The position numbers were made by a program, and so were the translations under genes. Below are positions 54,567-61,815 of a DNA stretch of 64,000 bases, piece by piece (the stretch's first letter is position 1; every line of letters starts with the position of its first letter). Source of the stretch: an uncultured Micrococcaceae bacterium (GTDB taxonomy: Bacteria > Actinomycetota > Actinomycetes > Actinomycetales > Micrococcaceae); contig CANNAD010000001.1 in assembly GCA_947502645.1 (NCBI GenBank), positions 186,001 to 250,000 on the forward strand, written 5' to 3'. Below the pieces are notes generated by a model, which searched no databases, was not told the origin of the DNA, and saw nothing but the letters and a program-made list of their open reading frames with translations.

Positions 54567-54843
54567 ATCACACTCCCTTTTCCTAACGGCATAGCTTAGC
54601 CCTACCCGGTAGCCATTTCCACTCACTCACCGAAGCTTTTTATAACGGTTTCATAACGAGAAGCGTCGGACCACTTTGATTTCCCCGCCGCGTACCCTAT
54701 TCTTTTGGTGGCTGGGGAGCCGGATTTCAACTCCGTTGAGGATTCTCAATAAAGTTGGGGGCAATTTTACGAACTCTCCTGCCGACTTTGAATCCAATCC
54801 CGTAGACCTTTCTACTTGGTCCACGCCTCTTCAGGAGTTAGAA
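54567..54843. other. AT-rich intergenic region upstream of the Tad pilus locus
   Basis: 277 bases, clearly less GC-rich than its flanks, with no gene. It should hold the flp promoter. Candidates are TATAAC at 54641-54646 and TAAAGT at 54749-54754; the latter is preceded by the small palindrome TTGAG-GATT-CTCAA (54736-54749). A direct repeat of ATAACG is listed separately. Confidence 0.5.
54642..54658. repeat. Direct repeat ATAACG with 11-base period
   Basis: ATAACG at 54642-54647 and again at 54653-54658, one helical turn apart. This spacing is typical of OmpR-family response-regulator sites, which makes it a candidate control site for the pilus operon. Confidence 0.3.
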
Positions 54844-55038
54844 ATGCTGAAAATCTACGCAACCCTACACACCTTCATGAACACCCGCCTGACCCGCGAC
54901 GAGAAGGGTGCCACGGCCGTCGAATACGGCATCATGGTTGCGCTCATCGCCGTTGCCATCATCGCCGCCGTCACCATGTTCGGGGACAATCTCGCTCTCA
55001 TGTTCGAAGATGTTGCCGCTGAAGTCACCGTCCCCTAG
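54844..55038 (+). CDS. flp: Flp/type IVb pilin
   Basis: 64 aa from the ATG at 54844, which has AGGAG 6 bases upstream. A short positively charged leader ends at Gly22, followed by ATAVEYG (Glu27, Tyr28) and the hydrophobic assembly helix. Prepilin peptidase should cleave after Gly22. The mature pilin of 42 residues is the structural subunit of the Tad pilus. It is the first gene of the locus and is separated from the rest by a perfect hairpin. Confidence 0.93.
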   Translation: MLKIYATLHTFMNTRLTRDEKGATAVEYGIMVALIAVAIIAAVTMFGDNLALMFEDVAAEVTVP

Positions 55039-55085
55039 GGATAATCCACGTCCCGGGAAACAACCGGGAACACGTTGGGGGTAAC

Positions 55086-55121
55086 CCAGTTGGTGGAGGG
55101 GTCAACCCCTCCACCAACTGG
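55086..55121 (+). terminator. Perfect hairpin between flp and tadE (partial terminator or mRNA stabiliser)
   Basis: Arms 55086-55101 and 55106-55121 pair perfectly over 16 bases around the tetraloop TCAA. It lies 47 bases after the flp stop and 19 bases before the tadE start. There is no T-run, so readthrough into tadE is expected; it could protect an abundant flp message. Confidence 0.6.
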
Positions 55122-55140
55122 ATTAACTGGGGAGAGAACT

Positions 55141-55545
55141 GTGGCCGCTAAGGGCTCACATGCGTGGGGGCGCATACCAAGAAAAGATCGTGAAGGTGGA
55201 GCAGCCGCCGTCGAACTGGCCTTCGTCCTGCCCATTCTGCTGCTGCTGGTCATGGGAATCATCGAGTTCGGCCACGCGTACAACACGCAGATCTCACTGA
55301 CCAACGCCGCCCGTGAGGGCGTCCGGGTCATGGCCATCACCCAGGATTCCGATGATGCCACCGAAGCAGCACTGAAGGCCGCATCCTCCATACCAGGAGT
55401 GACCGCAGCGTCCATCACCGTACCTGACGACTGCACAGGCGGAACTCAGGTCACCGTCACCATCCACTATGAACTCGACACGATCACCGGCTTTGCCGGC
55501 CCGTTCGACCTGTCCGGCAAAGGTGTCATGCTATGCGGCGGCTAA
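55141..55545 (+). CDS. tadE: TadE-like pseudopilin
   Basis: 134 aa from the GTG at 55141, with GGGGAGA upstream. The charged N-terminus ends with GAAAVELAFVLPILLLLVMG, which is the TadE motif with conserved Glu (Glu25) and a single helix (about 23-44). The rest is an extracytoplasmic domain. TadE-type pseudopilins are processed like the pilin and may start or cap the fibre. The end overlaps the next gene by 13 bases. Confidence 0.9.
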   Translation: MAAKGSHAWGRIPRKDREGGAAAVELAFVLPILLLLVMGIIEFGHAYNTQISLTNAAREGVRVMAITQDSDDATEAALKAASSIPGVTAASITVPDDCTGGTQVTVTIHYELDTITGFAGPFDLSGKGVMLCGG

Positions 55546-56570
55546 AGAGTATTCACAAACATCCGGCAGCCGAGGGGGAACAGGGCGGCATCAGCGTCAT
55601 CACCGCCCTGCTCATGGTGGTCCTGCTGGCCTTCGCGGCTCTGGCTATTGATATTGGCGTGATCTACGCCGAACGGGCAGAGCTTCAAAGCGGGGCGGAC
55701 GCAGCGTCGATCGGCATCGCTCAGACCTGCGCTGAAGACCTGGACGCGCCGGGCTGCACCGCCAGCACCGCTGAATCATCTCTGGCGAAAAAACTCGCGG
55801 ATGCCAACGCGCTCGACGCCGTGAGCCACGTCAGCGAAGTCGAGCTCGACAAGGATGCCGGCACTGTCACCGTCACCACCGGAGCTGAAGAGGCTGACGG
55901 AGCACGCACCGTGTCTCTCTACTTCGCAAAAATCCTTGGAGTAGCGGATGCTGAGGTCGGAGCCCAGGCTTCAGCAGCCTGGGGCAGCCCCATTGAGGGA
56001 GTGTCATCGCTTCCGCTGACCTTCTCCGCCTGCCAGTGGCAGGACCAGCTCGATGACGAACTGCAAATCCTCGTCACACACGGCAAGAAAAGCGGCCCAA
56101 CCTGCAACTACGGTTCATCAGGAAGCGTTGTCCCCGGAAACTTCGGCTGGCTCGACCAGACCGCTGGCTGCGGCGCTCACATCAACCTGAAGAAACCGAA
56201 AACAGGCGGCAATCCAGGCAACAATCCGCCCGCATTCTGCGACGACATTCTGAACTCCTGGATCGCCGCCTACAACTCGGGAAAGCCAGCCCTGGGCATC
56301 TTCCCCATCTTTGACGAAGTGACTGGCACAGGCGCCAACACGGAGTTCAATGTTGTCGGTTTCGCTGCCTTCGAGATGCACGGTTGGAAGTTCACAGGCG
56401 GCAAAGATAAATGGCCGTTGAACTTCAACACCTCCGCACTGTCCAAAACGTGCACAGGCAGCTGCAAAGGCGTCATCGGAAAGTTCGTCAAGTACGTTTC
56501 CCTCGACAGCGACTTCGAAATTGGCCTGCCCGACAAGTTCGGTGTCTCGATCATCCGCCTCACGGCATAA
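55533..56570 (+). CDS. TadG-like pilus assembly protein
   Basis: 345 aa. A short basic tail, one helix (about 20-42, GGISVITALLMVVLLAFAAL) and the block AIDIGVIYAERAELQSGADAA, which is the Flp-assembly TadE/G signature. The large outer domain is rich in Cys (eight in all, including TCTGSC near the end), Gly and Asn and lacks an obvious von Willebrand A domain. It may be a minor pilus or tip-associated protein. It is the third gene of the locus, overlapping tadE. Confidence 0.8.
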   Translation: MRRLKSIHKHPAAEGEQGGISVITALLMVVLLAFAALAIDIGVIYAERAELQSGADAASIGIAQTCAEDLDAPGCTASTAESSLAKKLADANALDAVSHVSEVELDKDAGTVTVTTGAEEADGARTVSLYFAKILGVADAEVGAQASAAWGSPIEGVSSLPLTFSACQWQDQLDDELQILVTHGKKSGPTCNYGSSGSVVPGNFGWLDQTAGCGAHINLKKPKTGGNPGNNPPAFCDDILNSWIAAYNSGKPALGIFPIFDEVTGTGANTEFNVVGFAAFEMHGWKFTGGKDKWPLNFNTSALSKTCTGSCKGVIGKFVKYVSLDSDFEIGLPDKFGVSIIRLTA

Positions 56571-56584
56571 GAACAGGTAATTAC

Positions 56585-57334
56585 GTGAAATCTCGCATTC
56601 TCGCTGGCGTCGTGGCACTCGTTGCCGCCGTCATTGGCGCCATCCTCGTCTTCTCCTACGCCACGGGAGCAGACCAGCGCGCCATGAGCCGCCTCAACCC
56701 CGTCACTGTCCTCGTGGTTCAGAAGAAGATTCCAGCCGGCACTCCTGTGTCAGAGCTCGGTGAACTCGTCAAAGCTGAACGGCTACCCGGCGCTTCCGTT
56801 CCCAACACTGCGTTGGAGCATCTGAACGACTCGCAAGGAAAAATCACGGCGATTGATCTGGCACCAGGCGAACAGTTGCTGGCCCAGCGCCTCGTGGACC
56901 CTGCAGACCTCGAAACCCCGGGCATGGTGGATGTACCCGAGGGCTTCCAGACGATCACCATCGCCCTGGAACCGCAGCGAGTCGTCGGTGGACAGATTAC
57001 CGCCGGTGACACCGTAGGCGTCTTTGCCTCTTTCGGTGAGAAGCCTGACGTACCTGCCATCACGCAACGCCTCTTCCACAAGGTCCTGGTCACCCGCATC
57101 CAGCGTGCTGAGGTCGCCAGCGAGTCCGAGTCCGAATCACCTGCTGCCGCGAACGCCGCACGCGACAACGCACTACCCACCGGCACCATGATGGTCACGC
57201 TGGCCCTCAGAGATGTATCGTCCGCCAAAGTTGTCTTCGCCTCCGAATTCGGCACCGTCTGGCTGAGCAAGGAACCGGCGGATGCACAAGAAGATCCACC
57301 CACTTCGATCACAAGATCCGAGGTATTCCAATGA
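56585..57334 (+). CDS. cpaB: Flp pilus assembly protein CpaB/RcpC
   Basis: 249 aa from the GTG at 56585; a longer frame from 56411 runs through the previous gene. One N-terminal helix (about 6-26) and a SAF domain (VVQKKIPAGTPVSELGELVK, then ITAIDLAPGEQLLAQRLV), followed by the RcpC beta region. In Gram-negatives it works at the secretin, which is absent in monoderms, so here it probably helps pilus passage through the wall. It overlaps the next gene by ATGA. Confidence 0.88.
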   Translation: MKSRILAGVVALVAAVIGAILVFSYATGADQRAMSRLNPVTVLVVQKKIPAGTPVSELGELVKAERLPGASVPNTALEHLNDSQGKITAIDLAPGEQLLAQRLVDPADLETPGMVDVPEGFQTITIALEPQRVVGGQITAGDTVGVFASFGEKPDVPAITQRLFHKVLVTRIQRAEVASESESESPAAANAARDNALPTGTMMVTLALRDVSSAKVVFASEFGTVWLSKEPADAQEDPPTSITRSEVFQ

Positions 57335-58533
57335 GTCGATTCGTGCTCATCAGCCCCAATACCGAGTTCGACCAAAAACTGCGGCTGGCCGTCAGCGGCA
57401 CCCTGCAAGGCGAAGTGCACACCTTCGCCACCACCGTCGTCCCCTCACAACCACAGGAACTCTTCCAGCAACTCTCCCAGGAACGCCCCGAGGTTCTGGT
57501 CCTCGGCCCCGAAATCGCCCTGGACAACGCACTGCGTCTGGCCACGATCCTCGATGTCCAACACCCCGAAATCAGTGTCATCCTCGTCAGCGAAGCGGAT
57601 CCCGACCTCGTGCTGCACTCCATGCGCGCCGGCATCCGCGACGTCCTGAGCCCGACGTCGGACGTTGCACAAATCCGCGTCATCCTGGAACGCGCCTGCC
57701 AGGCGTTCGCCAGCCGCAGCAGAACCAACCAACCGGCCGCCGCACAATCCCCCAAGGACCGCGGCGTCGTCATTGGTGTCTTCTCCCCCAAGGGTGGGGT
57801 GGGCAAAACCACCATGGCCACGAACATCGCCGTCGGTCTCGGCAAAATCGCGCCCATGGGCGTCGTCGTCGTGGACCTCGACCTCCAATTCGGAGACGTT
57901 GCCACAGGGCTGTACCTCAGCCCCGAACACACCATCCTCGACGCAGTGTCCTCCTCGGCAACCGGGGACTCACTCGTGCTCAAAGCGTTTCTCTCAGTTC
58001 ACCCCGCTGGCATCTACGCGCTGTGCGCACCCAAAAACCCCGTCGAAGCAGACCAGATCAGCGGCCAGCAAATAACCCACCTGCTGACCCAGCTCGCCTC
58101 CGAATTCCAATACGTCGTCGTCGACACCGCCCCAGGGCTGACCGAGCACGCACTCGCCGCCATGGAGCAGTGCACCGACGCCGTCTGGATCACGGGCATG
58201 GACGTCCCGAGCGTCCGCGGTCTCCGGTCCGGGCTCGACGTCCTGCGCCAACTCGAAATCCTCCCGGGCAACCGGCACGTGGTGCTCAACATGGCCGACG
58301 CCAAGTCAGGCCTCAGCGTGCAGGACGTCGAAAGCACCATCGGTGTGCCCGTCGACGTCAGCATCTCCCGGTCAAAAGCCGTAGCGTTCTCCACCAACAA
58401 GGGCATCCCCGTCCTGCAGGACAGCCCACGGGACAGCTCCGTCAAAAGCCTGAACCAGCTCGTTGAACGGTTCACGCCGCGGTGGCGCGCAAAAGCCCAA
58501 CGCCAACTACACCGTAGGGTCGTCGTCGAATGA
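57331..58533 (+). CDS. cpaE: TadZ/CpaE-like localisation ATPase
   Basis: 400 aa. An N-terminal receiver-like domain (1-125) is followed by a MinD/ParA ATPase with deviant Walker A KGGVGKT (154-160) and VVVDLDLQFGDVA. The receiver lacks the phosphoacceptor Asp: the place after beta-3 (EVLVLGP) has Gly59. TadZ proteins position the pilus machine at a cell pole. It is coupled by 4-base overlaps to cpaB and tadA. Confidence 0.9.
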   Translation: MSRFVLISPNTEFDQKLRLAVSGTLQGEVHTFATTVVPSQPQELFQQLSQERPEVLVLGPEIALDNALRLATILDVQHPEISVILVSEADPDLVLHSMRAGIRDVLSPTSDVAQIRVILERACQAFASRSRTNQPAAAQSPKDRGVVIGVFSPKGGVGKTTMATNIAVGLGKIAPMGVVVVDLDLQFGDVATGLYLSPEHTILDAVSSSATGDSLVLKAFLSVHPAGIYALCAPKNPVEADQISGQQITHLLTQLASEFQYVVVDTAPGLTEHALAAMEQCTDAVWITGMDVPSVRGLRSGLDVLRQLEILPGNRHVVLNMADAKSGLSVQDVESTIGVPVDVSISRSKAVAFSTNKGIPVLQDSPRDSSVKSLNQLVERFTPRWRAKAQRQLHRRVVVE

Positions 58534-59987
58534 GACTCTCCGACCGGCTACTCGCCGCCCAGCAACGCACCAATCCCACCGAGGAAGCCGCCGCACCGGA
58601 GCTCTCCGTGGCGCCGCCCGAACCAGCGCCCAGCGACTCCGGTCCGCTCCGGTCCAGGCGCGCAGCCCGGGACATCCCCGAGCCCGAACGCACCCAACCA
58701 ATGGACGCCCTCGCGGGCCTCAAACAGCGGGCTGCCACCGCACTCTTTGAACGCATGGGACACCGGTTCAACGACTCGGCCCTCACGGAATCCGAGCTGC
58801 GCACCCTGGCGCGCGATGAACTCACCCAGGTCATCGACGCCGAGCAGGTACCCCTCAGCGCAGACGAACGCGCGCGCCTGGTGCGTGACGTGGCCGACGA
58901 CGTCCTCGGATACGGCCCCCTCCAGCGGCTGCTCGACGACGACCTCGTCACCGAAATCATGGTCAACCGCATGGACCAGATCTACGTTGAACGCTCCGGC
59001 CACCTGACGCTGACCGACTCCCGGTTCAGCTCAGAAGCACACCTGCGCAACGTCATCGAACGGATCGTGTCCAAAGTGGGCCGCCGCATCGACGAATCCT
59101 CACCCCTCGTCGACGCACGGCTCGAAGACGGATCCCGCGTCAACGCCATCATCCCCCCGCTGGCAGTCAACGGGTCCTCCCTCACCATCCGTAAGTTCAG
59201 CCGCGACCCCCTCACCGTCCGGAACCTCATCGACTTCGGCACACTCACACCGCAGATGTCCGAACTCCTTGACGCCTGCGTCAAGGCAAAACTCAACATC
59301 ATCGTCTCCGGCGGTACCGGTACGGGTAAGACCACCCTTCTGAACGTCCTGTCCTCCTTCATCCCGGACAACGAACGCATCGTCACCATCGAGGACGCCG
59401 TCGAGCTCCAGATGCAGCAGGCACACGTGGTCCGCCTCGAAAGCCGGCCACCAAACACCGAAGGCAAAGGCGAAGTCTCCATCCGCGAGCTCCTGCGCAA
59501 CTCCCTGCGTATGCGCCCGGACAGGATCGTCGTTGGTGAGGTCCGAGGCGGAGAGTCCCTCGATATGCTCCAGGCCATGAACACCGGCCACGACGGATCG
59601 CTGTCCACCGTGCACTCCAACTCCCCCCGCGACGCCGTCGCCCGCCTTGAAACTCTCGTGCTCATGGCCGGAATGGAGCTTCCGCTGCGGGCCATCCGCG
59701 AACAGATTGCCTCCGCCGTGAACCTGATCGTGCAGATCTCCCGCCTCCGCGACGGCACACGCCGCATCACACACGTCACAGAAGTACAGGGCATGGAAGG
59801 GGACGTGGTCACACTCCAGGACGCCTTCGTCTTCGACTACTCCGCAGGGGTCGATGACAGCGGCCGCTTCCTCGGCAGCCCCATCTCTACCGGGATCCGC
59901 CCGCGCTTCATCAGCCGCTTCGAGGACATGGGCATCCACGTTTCACCCGAGGTGTTCCAGGCCCGCCCCGTCGGACAGCGATTCTAG
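58530..59987 (+). CDS. tadA: Tad pilus ATPase TadA/CpaF
   Basis: 485 aa. Type II/IV secretion hexameric ATPase that drives extension and probably retraction. Walker A GGTGTGKT (261-268), the Asp box with TIEDAVELQ, Walker B DRIVVGEVRGGE, and His box TGHDGSLSTVHSNSP are intact. A low-complexity Pro/Glu-rich N-terminus (about 15-60) precedes the N-domain. ATGA overlap with cpaE. Confidence 0.94.
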   Translation: MRLSDRLLAAQQRTNPTEEAAAPELSVAPPEPAPSDSGPLRSRRAARDIPEPERTQPMDALAGLKQRAATALFERMGHRFNDSALTESELRTLARDELTQVIDAEQVPLSADERARLVRDVADDVLGYGPLQRLLDDDLVTEIMVNRMDQIYVERSGHLTLTDSRFSSEAHLRNVIERIVSKVGRRIDESSPLVDARLEDGSRVNAIIPPLAVNGSSLTIRKFSRDPLTVRNLIDFGTLTPQMSELLDACVKAKLNIIVSGGTGTGKTTLLNVLSSFIPDNERIVTIEDAVELQMQQAHVVRLESRPPNTEGKGEVSIRELLRNSLRMRPDRIVVGEVRGGESLDMLQAMNTGHDGSLSTVHSNSPRDAVARLETLVLMAGMELPLRAIREQIASAVNLIVQISRLRDGTRRITHVTEVQGMEGDVVTLQDAFVFDYSAGVDDSGRFLGSPISTGIRPRFISRFEDMGIHVSPEVFQARPVGQRF

Positions 59988-59996
59988 GAGTAGCAC

Positions 59997-60929
59997 ATGG
60001 ACTTGTTCGTCGGATTTCTCCTCATCGTTGCCGCGGTCATGATTGTCCTCGGCGTGGCACTCAAGCCGCACACCGCAAGCCTCCCCCTGGACCGCCGTCG
60101 CCCCTTCGAACAGGAATCAGGCTCACACCTCTCCCGGTTCGTGGGATCCGCTGCCGACGTCCTGGACAGGTACTTTGCACGGCGGAACTTCAGCCTCTAC
60201 AACAGCTCAGCCCTCGAAGCAGCCGGCATGCGGCTGAGCCAGGGTGACTACTTCCTGGTCGTCGGCGCAGGAGCGACCGTCGGCGGACTCCTCGGACTCA
60301 TCGTTCAGGGCATACCGCTGGCACTCCTTTTCATCGTTGCGGCGCCCATCATCGGTCAGCTCATTCTGGTCCAACGCGCTTCCAGCAGCCGGCGTAAATT
60401 CAGTGAACAGCTGCCGGACACACTCCAGCTGCTCACCGGAAGCCTCCGTGCCGGGCACAGTATCCTGCGAGCCATCGACGCAGCCGCCACGGAGTCTCCC
60501 AGCCCGACCTCCGAAGAAATGCGTCGTGTCGTTTCGGCCACCAGTCTGGGCAGAGATCTCACCACATCACTGAACAGCACGGCAACACGTATGCAGAACG
60601 AAGACTTCGTCTGGATCTCCCAGGCCATCCAGATCAACCGCGAAGTGGGCGGCAACCTCGCCGAAGTGCTGGACCAGGTCAACGACACCATCCGCGAACG
60701 CAGCGAAATCAAGGGTCAGATCAAAGCCCTCGCGGCCGAAGGAAAGTTTTCCGCCTACATCCTCATCGCCCTCCCATTCGGCATCATCGCCATGCTCATG
60801 GTCGTCAGCCCCGGTTACATGGACCCGCTGTTCTCCACCGTCCTCGGGTGGATACTCGTGGTGGTCTCCATTGTGCTCATGACCATCGGTTGTCTGTGGC
60901 TTCGCAAAATCATCGACCTGAAATTCTAG
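59997..60929 (+). CDS. tadB: Tad inner-membrane platform protein TadB
   Basis: 310 aa. A single N-terminal helix, then the T2SF domain with the cytoplasmic helices (FSEQLPDTLQLLTGSLRAGH and GGNLAEVLDQVNDTIRER) and two helices at the C-terminus. It forms the assembly platform with TadC above the ATPase. It starts 9 bases after tadA. Confidence 0.93.
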   Translation: MDLFVGFLLIVAAVMIVLGVALKPHTASLPLDRRRPFEQESGSHLSRFVGSAADVLDRYFARRNFSLYNSSALEAAGMRLSQGDYFLVVGAGATVGGLLGLIVQGIPLALLFIVAAPIIGQLILVQRASSSRRKFSEQLPDTLQLLTGSLRAGHSILRAIDAAATESPSPTSEEMRRVVSATSLGRDLTTSLNSTATRMQNEDFVWISQAIQINREVGGNLAEVLDQVNDTIRERSEIKGQIKALAAEGKFSAYILIALPFGIIAMLMVVSPGYMDPLFSTVLGWILVVVSIVLMTIGCLWLRKIIDLKF

Positions 60930-60939
60930 GGAACCAACC

Positions 60940-61815
60940 ATGAACACCTTCACGCTGGGCGTCCTGTTATTCAGCCTCTCCCTCGGTGCCCTCGCCTGGA
61001 TTCTCCTCACCCTGAAAAGTGTCAGCGGATCCGGGATTCAGGAAAACCTCGCCCGTGGCCTGGAAGCCGCCTCATCGCAGGAAAAACGTGCCAACTTTGC
61101 GCTGGAGAAGTTCGGGATCAACATTGCACCAGACCAATACATGCAATGGCTTGACCACAAACTCGCCCTCGCCGGACGCCCGGCATCGTTCCCTCTCAGG
61201 CGTCTTCTCGGCGCAAAACTGGTTCTGGGCGTCGTCGGAATCGGCATCGGGATACTCCTCCTGAGCTCAAGCCCCGCGCCCATCATGAAACTGATCGGCG
61301 TCGTCATCGCCGTCCTCGGATACTTCATCCCGGACCTGCTCCTCATCAGCAAGGGACAGGAACGGCAAAAAGCCATGCAGCTCGAACTCGCCAACACCCT
61401 GGACCAGATGCTGATTTCGGTAGAAGCAGGCCTCGGCTTCGAGGGCGCCATGGCCAAAGCCGGCCAAAACGGACGCGGGCCCCTAGCCCAGGAGATCGTG
61501 CGGACCCTGCAGGACATGCAGGTGGGACGCAGCAGACGTGAGTCCTACCTCGCTCTCGCATCGCGCACCAACGTTCCCGAACTGCGCAGCTTCGTCCAGG
61601 CAGTGGTACAGGCAGACGCCTACGGGATCGCCATCAGCCGGGTACTGCGCACCCAGGCGAAAGTGATGCGCGTCAAACGCCGGCAGCGGGCTGAAGAAAA
61701 AGCCATGAAGCTTCCCGTCGCTATCCTGTTTCCGCTGCTGTTCTTCATCTTCCCCGTGCTGTTCATCGCGATTCTGGCCCCCGCCGCCCTGAATGCGATG
61801 TCAACATTCGGCTAG
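60940..61815 (+). CDS. tadC: Tad inner-membrane platform protein TadC
   Basis: 291 aa. N-terminal helix, two middle helices (about 90-130), the T2SF core (ELANTLDQMLISVEAGLGFE, VPELRSFVQAVVQADAYG) and a final helix ending in AALNAMSTFG. Second platform protein, partner of TadB. It is the last gene of the locus and overlaps the c-di-GMP gene tail-to-tail by 4 bases. Confidence 0.93.
   Translation: MNTFTLGVLLFSLSLGALAWILLTLKSVSGSGIQENLARGLEAASSQEKRANFALEKFGINIAPDQYMQWLDHKLALAGRPASFPLRRLLGAKLVLGVVGIGIGILLLSSSPAPIMKLIGVVIAVLGYFIPDLLLISKGQERQKAMQLELANTLDQMLISVEAGLGFEGAMAKAGQNGRGPLAQEIVRTLQDMQVGRSRRESYLALASRTNVPELRSFVQAVVQADAYGIAISRVLRTQAKVMRVKRRQRAEEKAMKLPVAILFPLLFFIFPVLFIAILAPAALNAMSTFG

Noticed and set aside
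56411-56584. Upstream extension of cpaB
   Set aside because: It lies wholly inside the TadG-like gene in another frame; the GTG at 56585 gives a normal CpaB N-terminus.
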